A stretch of DNA of 64,000 nucleotides, taken from NCBI GenBank assembly GCA_000687975.1, contig JIAB01000001.1:2208001-2272000 (forward strand). The letters are read 5' to 3'. How positions within the stretch are numbered: position 1 is the first letter of the stretch; each line of letters begins with the position of its first letter. The notes below the pieces were generated by a model. That model worked only from the letters and a program-made list of their open reading frames with translations. It was not told where the DNA came from and did no database searches. Shown in pieces: positions 18,261 to 28,900 of the stretch. Source of the DNA: Lachnospiraceae bacterium AC2031. GTDB taxonomy: Bacteria; Bacillota; Clostridia; Lachnospirales; Lachnospiraceae. A program made the position numbers and the translations under genes.

Positions 18261-19247
18261 ATGGTAAACAAAACATTAAAAAGAGTAGTAACATTTGGAC
18301 TTACAGTTGCACTTGCACTTACAGCAGTAGGATGCGGTTCAACAGATTCAGCTGAGGAAGAGACAACAACAGCTGAGGCAGTAGTAGAGGTAACAGAGGC
18401 TTCTGAAGAAAAGGAAGAGGAGCCTGTAACAGAGGTTGCTGATAGTGATCAGCTTGCTAGCACAGTAGGAGATGCTTCAACAACAGACGCACCTATCGAA
18501 TTCGTATATACAGGTGATCCTGTAACTATAAAGGTTGGAGCAAGCATCACTCCTCACTCAGAGGTACTTGAGCAGGCAAAGCCAATCCTTGCAGAGCAGG
18601 GTATCACACTTGAGATTGTACAGATTGAAGATTCAATCACACCTAACACTGGAGTTATCGAGGGAAGCCTTGATGCAAACTACTTCCAGCATGTTCCATA
18701 TCTGGAGCAGTTCAACGAAGAGAACGGATCTGATCTTGTATCAATCGGTGCAGTTCACTATGAGCCATTTGGTATCTATGCTGGAAAGACAACAGATCTT
18801 AAGGATCTTCCTGATGGAGCTACAGTAGCAGTACCTAACAACGTAACTAACGAAGCACGTGCACTTCTACTTCTTGCACAGGAAGGAATTATCACACTTA
18901 AGGATGATGCAGGTATCGAAGCTACAGTTGCTGATATCGTAGATAATCCTAAGAACATTGAGTTTAAGGAGCTCGCACCAGAGCAGCTTGTACAGGCACT
19001 TCCAGATGTAGACGTAGCAGTAATCAACGGTAACTATGCTATAGAGGGTGGACTTAGTGTTAAGGATGCACTTGCAGTAGAGGCAAATGATGGACTTGCA
19101 GCAAAGACATATGGCAATATCGTTGCAACATCAGCTGATAAGGAAAATGACGAGGCGCTTAAGGCACTTGTATCAGTTCTTCAGAGCAAGGCTATCGCAG
19201 ATTACATCAATGAGACATATGATGGTGCAGTAGTACCACTCTACTAA
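18261..19247 (+). CDS. metQ: Methionine ABC transporter, substrate-binding lipoprotein
   Basis: A 328-residue NlpA/MetQ-family lipoprotein that delivers methionine to MetNI. The signal peptide ends in a lipobox LTAVGC (Cys 25), followed by an acidic/Thr-rich linker to about residue 85. The binding domain then shows the family features: ITPHSEVLEQAKPIL, DANYFQHVPYLEQFN, VGAVHYEPFG-like IGAVHYEPFGIYAGK and AVINGNYAIEGGL. GGAGG lies upstream of ATG 18261. Two operator palindromes with separate promoters precede it, so it can be regulated apart from metNI. Confidence 0.95.
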   Translation: MVNKTLKRVVTFGLTVALALTAVGCGSTDSAEEETTTAEAVVEVTEASEEKEEEPVTEVADSDQLASTVGDASTTDAPIEFVYTGDPVTIKVGASITPHSEVLEQAKPILAEQGITLEIVQIEDSITPNTGVIEGSLDANYFQHVPYLEQFNEENGSDLVSIGAVHYEPFGIYAGKTTDLKDLPDGATVAVPNNVTNEARALLLLAQEGIITLKDDAGIEATVADIVDNPKNIEFKELAPEQLVQALPDVDVAVINGNYAIEGGLSVKDALAVEANDGLAAKTYGNIVATSADKENDEALKALVSVLQSKAIADYINETYDGAVVPLY

Positions 19248-19307
19248 GATAATATATAGAAGAAATACAGTAATAAAACAGGCTGTTAGTATAAGGGGAT
19301 ACATACA

Positions 19308-20504
19308 ATGCAGAGTTTTGAATATTTTAATCCGGCGAAGATCATTTTCGGAGTCGGAAGTGAATATAAGTTAAAGGCCCTCCTGGAAAGAAGCGGCGCA
19401 AAGTCTCTTCTCCTGGTATATAGCGGTGACTTCATTAAGGATCTGGGAATATATCAGGTAGTGAAAGAGGCAACAGAGGAACTTGGAATCAAGTTCCTGG
19501 AAAATGGAAATGTTGTACCAAACCCAACGATTGAACTCGCTAGGGAGCTTGTAAAGCAGGGAAAAGAAGAAGATGTTGATTTTATCTTGGCGGTCGGAGG
19601 CGGTAGCGCCATAGACACCGCAAAGGCGGTCGCCATAGGTATCCCTTATACAGGCGATGTGTGGGATTTCTTCGAAAAGGGTGTTGTACCTGAGAAGGTG
19701 CTTCCTATCGGAGTAATCTCCACAACAGCCTCAAGTGGATCAGAGACATCGAATGCAGCTATACTATCAAGTGGTGAATGGAAGCTTGGCTTCGAGGATG
19801 ATAGAATCATTCCACAGTTCGCCATAATGAATCCAAAGTATACAGCAGGTCTTCCAAAGTACCAGACAGCAGTTGGTATAGCAGATGTCCTGGCACATCT
19901 TCTTGAGAGATACTTCTCAGATGTGAAGAACTCAGATACAACAGACTATCTTATAGAAGGCGCCATAAGAGCGCTTCTCTTAAATGGTCGAAGAATCATA
20001 AACCTCCTTAATGAGCATTCAGTTGCAGAACTTGCCGAAAATGAGGACTATATCAATGCCAAGGCAGAGGTTCAGTGGCTCGCCAGTGTAGCACACAACA
20101 ACTTCCTGGATGCAGGACGTTCAGCTGACTGGGGATCACACAGAATAGAGCATGAACTATCAGCTGAGTATGGCATAACTCATGGCGAGGGAATGGCTGT
20201 AGTCTTTGTTGCTTGGACAAAGTATATGGCGAAGGAAAAGCCTTGGAGACTGGCACTACTTGCAAATCGAGTATTTGGAGTAGATTCCTATGACTATACA
20301 GAAGAAGAGAGAGCACTTATCCTATCAGATAAGCTCCGTGACTTCTTCAAAGAACTGGGAATTGCAACTAGTCTTTCAGAACTAAATATCGATGAGAAAT
20401 CATTTGAAGTTATGGCAAAACGTGCTACAAGAAATGGCACTGTCGGACACTATGTTCCACTGGATGCTGATAAGTTCCAAGCTATACTCAAACTTGCCTT
20501 GTGA
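19308..20504 (+). CDS. Iron-containing alcohol dehydrogenase (butanol-dehydrogenase type)
   Basis: A 398-residue group III alcohol dehydrogenase that reduces aldehydes with NAD(P)H during fermentation. The nucleotide-binding segment VGGGSAIDTAKAVAIG (about 100-115) is clear. Metal ligands fit D193 and H197 (ADVLAHLLERYF) and H278 and H292 (SHRIEHEL, THGEGMA), with the 14-residue spacing of the family. The length and order match BdhA/YqhD-like enzymes. The start at ATG 19308 follows a weak AAGGGG. The last bases of the gene touch the end of the tnpB element; the TGA stop lies within GTGAA at 20501-20505, so the element may supply the stop codon. Confidence 0.9.
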   Translation: MQSFEYFNPAKIIFGVGSEYKLKALLERSGAKSLLLVYSGDFIKDLGIYQVVKEATEELGIKFLENGNVVPNPTIELARELVKQGKEEDVDFILAVGGGSAIDTAKAVAIGIPYTGDVWDFFEKGVVPEKVLPIGVISTTASSGSETSNAAILSSGEWKLGFEDDRIIPQFAIMNPKYTAGLPKYQTAVGIADVLAHLLERYFSDVKNSDTTDYLIEGAIRALLLNGRRIINLLNEHSVAELAENEDYINAKAEVQWLASVAHNNFLDAGRSADWGSHRIEHELSAEYGITHGEGMAVVFVAWTKYMAKEKPWRLALLANRVFGVDSYDYTEEERALILSDKLRDFFKELGIATSLSELNIDEKSFEVMAKRATRNGTVGHYVPLDADKFQAILKLAL

Positions 20505-20680
20505 ACCTCTCATCACTAAAGTGACGAGCTTCTAGGAGAAATATATCTCCGTTTAAGAAGTTTGGTATTTAAGTTTCCACCTATTGCTAGGCAACCCTTA
20601 TTCTTACGGGCGTGTCCACTTCGCCCCTACTGTATAGGACTGATAAGTCCACAACGCTACTTTTGCGTAGTATGTTTAAT
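20505..20680 (-). ncRNA. Candidate omega-RNA (TnpB guide RNA) at the tnpB 3' end
   Basis: In characterised IS200/IS605 elements, the 3' end of tnpB and the right end encode the omega-RNA, whose guide is the flanking host sequence. Here the 3' coding end and the 82 bases downstream contain hairpins, including TAAACGGAGATATATTTCTCC-like pairing near 20535-20555 and the terminal hairpin. If functional, the guide would be copied from the 3' end of the dehydrogenase gene (reading from 20500 down). This is by analogy only; boundaries are guesses. Confidence 0.35.
20509..20528. repeat. Right-end subterminal hairpin of the tnpB element
   Basis: CTCATCACTAAAGTGACGAG folds with arms CTCATCACT and AGTGACGAG (one mismatch). 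It lies between the tnpB stop and the dehydrogenase stop codon. Confidence 0.82.
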
Positions 20681-21837
20681 GCACCGTTTATGTCGGCATT
20701 AAATGTGTATCCGTCAGATGTCCTGTAAAGACCTCTGAACACACGTTTGCCACTGAAAGTATATGTTTTGGGATTGTCATTATTGTATTCAGGAATAACA
20801 TCTTTATCCCAGAAGGAAGCTTTTGATGTATAGGATTCTTCCTGCTTGACAAATTCGATACTGTTAAGCTCACAGAGATATTCAAGCTTTTCACGTAACC
20901 TGCCATATGGGATGTTAACAAAGGTCTGGTTGTTGGTCTTTCCGATATCAGAAGAACGCTGAAATGTTTCGTTATAGCCAACAACAAGAATACCTATATC
21001 GTTATTGATACAGTAATCAATTATGATACGGGCTGCTTTGTTCATATAGTCGTTAACCTTATTGTTACGGTCTCTGGCTATAGCCTTTTGACGGTTTGTA
21101 GTTTTTTTACCGGAATGCTGCTTGTCTTTTATAGACTGAAGACGAGCGTTCTCTTTATTGAACCACTGATTTATAGATTTAAGCCTGCGTCCATCTATAA
21201 TGAAGCTTTTTCCGTTTGAAGATACTGCTGTTACGAGATTATTTATTCCAAGATCAAGAGCCAGTACATTGTTTTTATTCAGATTCCTTTGAATACATTC
21301 AGCTTCGTAAATATATTGAACTTCAAAGAACCTGGCATTCGCTTTTGGAATGATACGTATTTCTTTTATCTTCTTATCGGTAAGTATGGGTGGTATGGTT
21401 ATTTCAACAGGTTTATGAGTTTTCTTAAAACTCTGCGAGAATGGCAGAATGAGCTTATTGCCATTAAGTCTTACAAAACCTATGACCAGTGTGGTATGAC
21501 CGTCTTTAGGCAGATAATGAGGAAGTTTACAGTCTTTAAAAGAATATTTACTTTTTTTAGCAAGCTTAATCAGTCCAAAGAACGACTTAAAACTGCCATC
21601 TACTTCTTTGAGTATCTGCTGTGACATATTTGAATTAAGAGCTTTGTAGTTAGAACTGTTTTTTAACAGAACATAATTCTTCTCATATCTAAGATATTCA
21701 CCCTCAGTAAAATAATACTGACGGATGTTGTAAATAGCTTCGTTGGCCAGATTCTTTGCGATATGACAGAGTTCTTTAATGGTATGGTAATCATTTTTTG
21801 AAAGATGTTTAAGCTGCTGTTTGACTGTAAGATACAT
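20587..21837 (-). CDS. tnpB: TnpB, RNA-guided endonuclease of IS605 OrfB family (zinc-finger-less type)
   Basis: A 416-residue TnpB with an N-terminal helical region and a RuvC-like nuclease in the C-terminal half. RuvC I is VLALDLGINNLV (Asp195); RuvC III is FNADINGALNIL (Asp382). At the usual RuvC II position the sequence is ILVVGYNETFQ, without the Glu of the common IEDL motif; glutamates E333/E334 in KQEESYTSKA are the nearest conserved acidic residues. The CxxC zinc finger of typical TnpB is absent (SYTSKASFWDKD instead of TS..CS.CG). It is full length for the family with no frameshift, so it may be active. It stands alone without tnpA. Confidence 0.92.
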   Translation of the reverse strand: MYLTVKQQLKHLSKNDYHTIKELCHIAKNLANEAIYNIRQYYFTEGEYLRYEKNYVLLKNSSNYKALNSNMSQQILKEVDGSFKSFFGLIKLAKKSKYSFKDCKLPHYLPKDGHTTLVIGFVRLNGNKLILPFSQSFKKTHKPVEITIPPILTDKKIKEIRIIPKANARFFEVQYIYEAECIQRNLNKNNVLALDLGINNLVTAVSSNGKSFIIDGRRLKSINQWFNKENARLQSIKDKQHSGKKTTNRQKAIARDRNNKVNDYMNKAARIIIDYCINNDIGILVVGYNETFQRSSDIGKTNNQTFVNIPYGRLREKLEYLCELNSIEFVKQEESYTSKASFWDKDVIPEYNNDNPKTYTFSGKRVFRGLYRTSDGYTFNADINGALNILRKSSVVDLSVLYSRGEVDTPVRIRVA

Positions 21838-21951
21838 ACATTTTAATCCTTTCTGAAGACTTGGAATGGGATGTTCCTGTATGTATTATTATACTACTTT
21901 TTTACGAGATATATAGTGATTAGTAAAATATATGTGTAAAAAGGGCTGTAT

Positions 21952-21971
21952 CTCATGACTAAAGTCACGAG
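21952..21971. repeat. Left-end subterminal hairpin of the tnpB element
   Basis: CTCATGACTAAAGTCACGAG pairs CTCATGACT with AGTCACGAG (one mismatch) and is flanked by AGGGCT (21943-21948) and AGCCCT (21976-21981), which extend the stem. It mirrors the hairpin at 20509-20528. Confidence 0.82.
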
Positions 21972-22001
21972 TGTTAGCCCTAAGATTATAAATATGTGGT
22001 A

Positions 22002-22046
22002 GAGGTTATTTATCTTGCTTGATAAATAACCTCATTTTGTTATAAT
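22002..22046 (+). promoter_or_regulatory. Desulfoferrodoxin promoter with a palindromic operator over the -35 box
   Basis: TTGATA (22019-22024) and TATAAT (22041-22046) are 16 bases apart. A perfect inverted repeat, GAGGTTATTTATC (22002-22014) and GATAAATAACCTC (22021-22033), covers the -35 element and its flanks. This placement suggests a repressor that responds to oxygen or redox stress, though the motif is not a PerR box I recognise. Confidence 0.65.
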
Positions 22047-22094
22047 GAGATTACCGTATTAAATGTGGTTAAAAACTTATAGGAGGTTATCAAA

Positions 22095-22469
22095 ATGAAG
22101 GTTTTTAAATGTACCAAATGTGGAAATATGATATCTTATCTCAACAAGGACGCTTGCGATGTTAAGTGCTGCGGAGAGACTATGGTAGAGGTTGTGCCTA
22201 ACACAACTGATGCAGCAGGTGAGAAGCATGTTCCTGTTATCGAGATCAATGGAAATATCGTAACAGTAAAGGTTGGCTCAGTTGAGCACCCTATGATGGA
22301 TGCACACTATATCCAGTGGGTTGTTCTTGAGACAGAGCAGGGCAGACAGCGTAAGGAACTTAAGCCTGGTGCTGAGCCTGTTGCTACATTTGCGCTTGTT
22401 GATGGAGACAAGGCTGTTGCAGCATATGAGTACTGCAATCTCCACGGACTGTGGAAGGCTGAGGTTTAA
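22095..22469 (+). CDS. dfx: Desulfoferrodoxin (superoxide reductase)
   Basis: A 124-residue two-iron protein that reduces superoxide to hydrogen peroxide in anaerobes without producing oxygen. The N-terminal desulforedoxin-like centre is shown by CTKCG (Cys 6 and 9) and CCGE (Cys 26/27); the catalytic centre II by EKHVP, HPMMDAHYI and YEYCNLHGLW, which supply four His and one Cys. GGAGG precedes ATG 22095. It has its own promoter with a palindromic operator and its own terminator, and is the only clear oxygen-defence gene in the window besides the AhpD-like gene. Confidence 0.97.
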   Translation: MKVFKCTKCGNMISYLNKDACDVKCCGETMVEVVPNTTDAAGEKHVPVIEINGNIVTVKVGSVEHPMMDAHYIQWVVLETEQGRQRKELKPGAEPVATFALVDGDKAVAAYEYCNLHGLWKAEV

Positions 22470-22498
22470 TCCGAAACTATACTGAAAAATGAGAAAAA

Positions 22499-22535
22499 GG
22501 GGCTGTCGAACTTTTTAGTTCGACAGCCCCTTTAC
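22499..22535. terminator. Bidirectional terminator behind dfx
   Basis: GGGGCTGTCGAACT (22499-22512) pairs with AGTTCGACAGCCCC (22517-22530), followed by TTTA on + and preceded by AAAAA (T-run on -). Confidence 0.88.
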
Positions 22536-22553
22536 CGTGTATATCAAGACAAT

Positions 22554-22706
22554 TTATTGATTAAGATTTTCAATAACTAACTTGGCAGTTTCTTCATTTA
22601 TTAGTCCATCAGCTAACTTTTTGTAAGAAGTCACTAAAGAAGATTGGTAAAAAAGTACAATATAAATGGCGAAAAATAGAAGGGAATATATTTGGAAATC
22701 AGAAGT
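22554..22706 (-). pseudogene. Possible decayed 3' gene end on the reverse strand
   Basis: Reverse-strand codons from 22706 down to the TAA at 22554-22556 are open for about 50 residues, ending KKLADGLINEETAKLVIENLNQ, which has a natural helix-like composition. There is no start codon and an in-frame stop lies just upstream (22707-22709). The nearby bidirectional terminator is placed correctly for it. I cannot name a parent family. The rest of the gap up to 22950 shows only AT-rich sequence with no clear gene; a promoter for the giant gene is presumably there but I could not pin it down. Confidence 0.25.
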
Positions 22707-22968
22707 TTAAAGGAAGTTAAAGAACGTGTTTTTTGGATGATTTTGATAGAGTTGAATTAATAAATGAAAAAAGAGTGAAAAATATTAAAAAATATAAATT
22801 ATGTAAACGAATTTAGATGTCATTTGGAGAACTAGGGAGAACTTTCAGGCGTATACTAAACTTATGTTTTTAGTATTATGACTTAATGGCCTATGGGGTG
22901 CAATGAGAGAAAGTTATTTACTATCAAAACATGGAGAACAAAAAAATGTATTGGAAAGGAGAGAAAGT

Positions 22969-25900
22969 ATGAAGAGTGACAATACTAAAACGGTCAAACC
23001 ATCTAATCTGTTGAAAAAAGCAATATGTTATATGCTTACAACAGTGATGGTGGTTTCGGGATTCAACATGGTCCCCGGTGCTGTTATCGAGTCCGAAGCG
23101 GCTGATGCCTGGAAATTTATAGAGCTTGAAGAAGGGCGCTATAAAATTACTCCAACATATGACTCAGACTTGGCATTGACTAATGTAGGCGGAAATAATA
23201 ACGGGAATGTGAACGTTGAAACTTATAATGGTAGTGAATCCCAGAGCTGGATTATTAGGAAAAATAAATATGAGGATTCATATGCTATAACCAATGCAAA
23301 ATCTGGTGGCTTACTGGATGTAGTAGGTTTAGCAAGCGGTTTAGACGATGATTTGAATATTGCATTAATAGATCCAGTTGCAAACCCATCCAATCTATCT
23401 GATACTTGCGCTTTTAAAATAGCTCAGTATTCAAGTGCAGCTTTTACGAATAATGCTGGATATTATATTTATTGCGGTATTAATGGAGGTATTATTTATG
23501 TAGCTGACATTGATACTAAACTTGAATCAGGGCAGAACGTTAAGACTTTTAATGTTCATGATACAAAAAATGAACATTGGGACTTTACACCTGTTACGTA
23601 CACAGTTACGTTTGACCCAAATGGCGGTACAGGAAATCCTTATTCACAGACGATATATTATGATAGGGACACTGAACTATTAGTAAATGAGTTTACAAGA
23701 GAAGGATATACTTTTGCTGGTTGGAGTACATCTAGCGATGGAGATGTAAAATATTCAAATAATCAGATTATCACAGACAATCTTGGAGCTATTGAAACTG
23801 GTGCTAATGCTAATAAAGTTACACTCTATGCTCAGTGGACCAAAACACAGGCTACAGTTACCTTTGATAAACAGCGTGGAGCTTCTGGAGATGATTCAAT
23901 ATTAGTTACACCTGATAAGAAGGTTCCTTCTATAAATATTCCTCAGAAGGATGGATATACTTTTGATGGATATTATACAACGAAGATTGTTAATAATGTG
24001 TCTACATTAGATAAGATGATATTTGATCAGAAAGGTAACATTGTTAAGAATAATGACAACGGTTATATTGACGAAAATGGTAAATGGATCGGTGGCACAA
24101 CAGATATAACATTACGAGCAGATTGGCGTAAAGCAAGAACTTCTTTAAAGTTCTATAATTCTGCAAATGCACAAAACCCAGATAAGACTATAGACATTGA
24201 TGAGGGAAGCAACGTCCCTTCTGTTGAGATTCCTGTAAAGGCTGGATCAACGTTCCTTGGATATTATACTCAGAAAACAGGTGGCTTTCAATTATTTGAC
24301 GCTTCAGGATATCCAGTTGAAAACTCAGAAACAGAAAGATACATCCAAAATGGTAAATGGGTACCTGGAAATGTAGATGTTGATCTTTATGCTCATTTCG
24401 ATACTTCAGTAATTACCTTTAGTGATGCTGTAGAGAACGATTTCTTTGCAGAAAGTAATACATATACTAATATACCTAGTAGCATTGATGCAGGTGCGGT
24501 AACTGAGATAACAACTGATAAGCTTCCTACAAGAATAGGTTACACATTTGCAGGATTTGCAGATGAACTTACAGGTGGAACTCTTATTTTAGGTGCTAAT
24601 GGAGAGATTGCATCACAAAATATTAATAGTAAACTTTATGGACAGATTGTAGAGGGTGGAAAATGGGTATATCAGGAAGATATAACACTTTATGCTCAGT
24701 GGACACCTAATACTTACAACTTCAAGTTTGATAAGAACACAGGTGATGGAAATGATGTAACACTCAATAATGTAGATATCTCTAACGGATATCCAGAAAC
24801 AGTTACAATCGCAAAGCAGAGCAAGCCAGGACAGGCTCTTCTAGGATTTGCAACAACTCCAGATGGAACTGATCTAATCTATAAGGCTTCTGCTGATGAT
24901 ACAACTATATTTGAGTTTGTAAAGACATCAGTTACTACTCGTCCTACAGGAACAGATGATCCTGCAACAACAGATATAGATGAGTCAAAAAATATCACCC
25001 TTTACGCAGTATGGGGTACAGCTAACTATCAGGTAGCTTACTATGATCGCGATTGGAAAAATATAAGTGATGAAAATGCTACTATAGATGATGTAGCAAA
25101 CTCAAGAATCAATGAAGGCAAGACTGGAGTTACTAATCCTCAGCAGTTCAAGTATGGACAGTTTATGCTTCAGTCACTTAATGATCTTGGTTATGATCCT
25201 AAACTCAGTGAAGCAGTAGGTGAAGAACCTGCAAAGAAAGTAACAGATTATTATACATTCCTTGGATGGAGTACTAAACCTTATGCTAAGAAGGCTGATT
25301 ATGAAGCTGGAAAGCAGTATCAGGGTGGACTTACGACTACACCAGGAGAAATAGTAGAGCTTTATGCAGTATGGGTAAAGACAAATGGTGCTGATATCAG
25401 CTTTAACGGAAATGGAAGTTTAGATGCACCTGCATCTTATATATCTGCTGACGACGAAGTTATCTTTGATAAAGAAGAAGCTGGTAAGAAGTACGCAGAT
25501 TACAAGATTGAGTCTAGATATACTCCTGTAAGAGAAGGATACAAGTTCCTTGGTTGGGCTAAGTCAGCTACTGAAACTAACAAGGATAAGATCTTCACTC
25601 CTGGAACTACAGTAAAAATCTATGAAGATACTGTATTCTATGCACAGTGGAAGATTAATCCAACAATCTCTTATGATGCTGGAAGTGGATCTTTCACAAC
25701 AAATGAAAGTGGATCAAATGCTATTCCTGCACAGAAGTATGCAGCAGGAACAAACGCTAATCTGATTGACATAGTTAATCCAATAAATTATGCAGATCAC
25801 TCTAAAGATTTAATAGTTAGACCTGGATATACATTTGCAGGTTGGATGGCTATAAGATCTGATGGACAGGTTGATTCTGTTAGATATTGTGTTAAAGATG

Positions 25901-28900
25901 GTGAAAACATTACAAACACAAATCTTAGTTACGAAATGCCAGATTGCAATATAGTATTTAGAGCAATGTGGACAAAGAACACATATACACAGAGTGTTGT
26001 AGCTGATAAGGATATATATACAGTTTCTTATACAGGTACATACAACAAGGAAGGAGCAATAACAAAGCTTGAAGGCGATGGAGAGAATGCTAAGATTAGC
26101 GTTCCTTTGAAAGCGGGCACAGGCGATTATGCTGGAAAGTACGTTGGAAGCCTGAAGGACATTCCTCATGAAGCAAATGTTATTCTGTCTGTTGAAGTAG
26201 ATGGAAAGTATGATGCTGAAAATGTTGTTGTAAAAGTTAACGGTACTGTTTATAAGCCTGCAACTACAACAGTTGTTGAAGATACTGATGCAGAGGATAA
26301 GCAGGGTGCTACAGTATATACATATCGAATTGAAGATATAACAAATGATAAATTTAATGTAGATATAAGTGGAGCTGTTGCAAAGGAATACGATGTTCAG
26401 TATAAATTACTGAATGGCGATGCTTCTGAACCTGATTCAGCAGTTAAGAAGTATACAGCTGGTACTCCAGTTAATCTTGTTAATGCTGCAGATACATCTA
26501 AGTATACATTTGCTGGATGGTTTACATCAGAAGATGCAGCTAAGAATCCTACAGATACAGCTAAGATAACTCAGATTCCTGCAAATGCAAGAGGAAATAA
26601 AACTTACTACGCAGGTTGGGTTGGAAAGAATTATACTGTTACATTTAATGAGCTTTATGGAACTAAAAAGGCAGATGGTTCAGCTGCTAATGCTAATACT
26701 CAGGAATTAACATTTGGAACTGAAACTGCTTTAAAGACATTTGCAGTAGCATTCCCTGGAACTACAGGACCTAATAGTTCTACATTCCTTGGATGGGCAA
26801 CTAGTGAAGAAGATGCCTTTGCTAAGAAGGTAACTTACACAGATGGACAGAACGTTAAGGATATTGCAGATGCAGATATAACACTTTATGCTGTTTGGGA
26901 TATCGATAAAGTTACTATATCCTTTGATACAGATGGTGGTAAATTCCAGAATGGTAAGATTGTTGATACAAAGGATACAACTTACGGCGGAACAGCAGCA
27001 GAGGCAGTTGAAGCAGTAAGTGGATTAACAACAAAACCTACTAAAGATGGATATACATTTGTAGGATGGGCAGCTACAAAGGGTGGCAAGACTCAGATAG
27101 CAACTAATGTAGCATTATATAATGATGTTACTTATTATGCTATATGGACAGCAGAAGAGCATACATTCAGATATTATAAGAATTCAAATGGTAGTGGTGA
27201 GTATGATACCAAAACTACTAATAATGGAGAGACCATTACCATAGGAAAGAATGATGCTGGTAATGATGTAAAACCAAATATTCCTGCGGGTCAGAGACTA
27301 ATTGGTTGGACAACTACAGTAAACGGAACTAATGTAAATTATTCACAGGGTGAGCAGATACTGGTTACTAAAACATCTGGAACTAATCTCTATCCTGTAT
27401 TTGGAGATTCAGAAACACATACATTAACATATAGTGCAAATGGTGGATCATTCAGTCCTATTCCTGATGCGGCTACTATGGATAGGGTTACTGGAGAGAA
27501 TAAGTACTCTATAAATACTATTACATTAGAGCCTACAAGAGAAGGTTATGTATTTGGTGGTTGGTCTGAAAAGGCTGCTAATCCTACAACTATTATAAAA
27601 GCAGGCGAGGCATATACATATACAGTACCTACTACAGGTGATACAGTTTATAGTCACGTTCTGTACGCAGTATGGACACCAATTACATACACAGTAACAT
27701 TTAATGCTAACAAGGCTCCAGCAGCAGATGATGACTTGATCAATAAGACAGCAGCAGATGCAACATTACCTACACTTAATGCTACATTATCAGAGAAAGT
27801 AAAACTGGTAGAAGGTTCTACTTCTTCATACATGCAGACATTTACATATGATGCAGAAAATGAATCATTTGTTGAACCTCAGTTTACTTATCCAGGATAT
27901 GTATTCAAGGGTTGGGCTGAAACAGCAGATGGTGATGTAGTTTACAAGAATCTTCAGTCTATTAAGAATATGACAAGCGAAGATAAGAAGAACTTTAACG
28001 TATATGCTGTATGGGCTATGGATACTCCACTTACAGTTACATACAGAGCAAACGGCGGTACACTTAAGTCTGAGGCTACAGCGCCTGCAGATCAGAAGTA
28101 TGTAAGAATCGCTGATGAAATAAATGTTACAACTGCAGCTGCAGTATATGTAAGAGATGGATATAAGTTCATTGGATGGTCAATAGATCCAACAACTTAT
28201 AAGGCAACAGATAATATTCCAGAAACTGGAATATATGAAGCTGGTAGCGAATATGCACAGAAAGAAGTTGCAACTAAGACAACTGTAACTCTATATGCTG
28301 TATGGCAGAAGCTTTCAACATTTAAGGTTGTTTATAACTTTAATGGCGGAGCAGGAAGCGTACCTATAGATCTGAATGCATATCATGTTGAAGATTCTAC
28401 AGATCCAGTTGAAGGACATAATTTAGTAGTAATTGATAAAGAAACTGTTCCAAGCAGAACTGGATATACATTTATGGGTTGGGCATTTGCTAAGGATGCT
28501 GAGACAGCAGCGACTCTTACTCCAGAAAATGTACAGTTTGTATATGATAGCACTTCAACCGGTAAGTTTAATCCTGCAGGCTTTGGTATTAGCAAAGAAG
28601 CGATTGCGTCAGCACAGCAGGCTGGATATATTGGTGAAGTTGGTGATGAAAACGTAGTAAATCTTTACGCTGTTTGGAAAGCAAATGGTTATAAGATTAA
28701 TTACTATCAGGTTAATAAGGCTGATGCAACAAAGGCTACAAAGATTGGCGAGCAGGAGTTTGCTTACGATCAGACAAATGGCACTCTTACAGCAGTTGCT
28801 GATATGTCATTTACACCTGAAGTTGGAGAAGGACAGGAGAGTGTAACCAATAAGTACACAGCTACACCTGGATACGAATTTGCAGGTTGGTCATTTAAGG

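Larger units (their letters stand above)
20505..21980 (-). mobile_element. tnpB-only IS200/IS605-type element
   Basis: The element carries one gene (tnpB, 20587-21837 reverse strand) and no tnpA. Both ends have matching subterminal hairpins: CTCATCACTAAAGTGACGAG at 20509-20528 (right end, behind the tnpB stop) and CTCATGACTAAAGTCACGAG at 21952-21971 (left end). The left hairpin is extended by AGGGCT/AGCCCT pairs. Such paired imperfect palindromes are what the TnpA Y1 transposase recognises, so this copy would need TnpA supplied from elsewhere. The exact ends are not provable; 20501-20505 and 21976-21985 are the likely limits. No target-site duplication is expected. Confidence 0.8.

Noticed and set aside
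20505-21980. Complete IS200/IS605 with tnpA
   Set aside because: No tnpA-like frame on either strand near the element; only tnpB.
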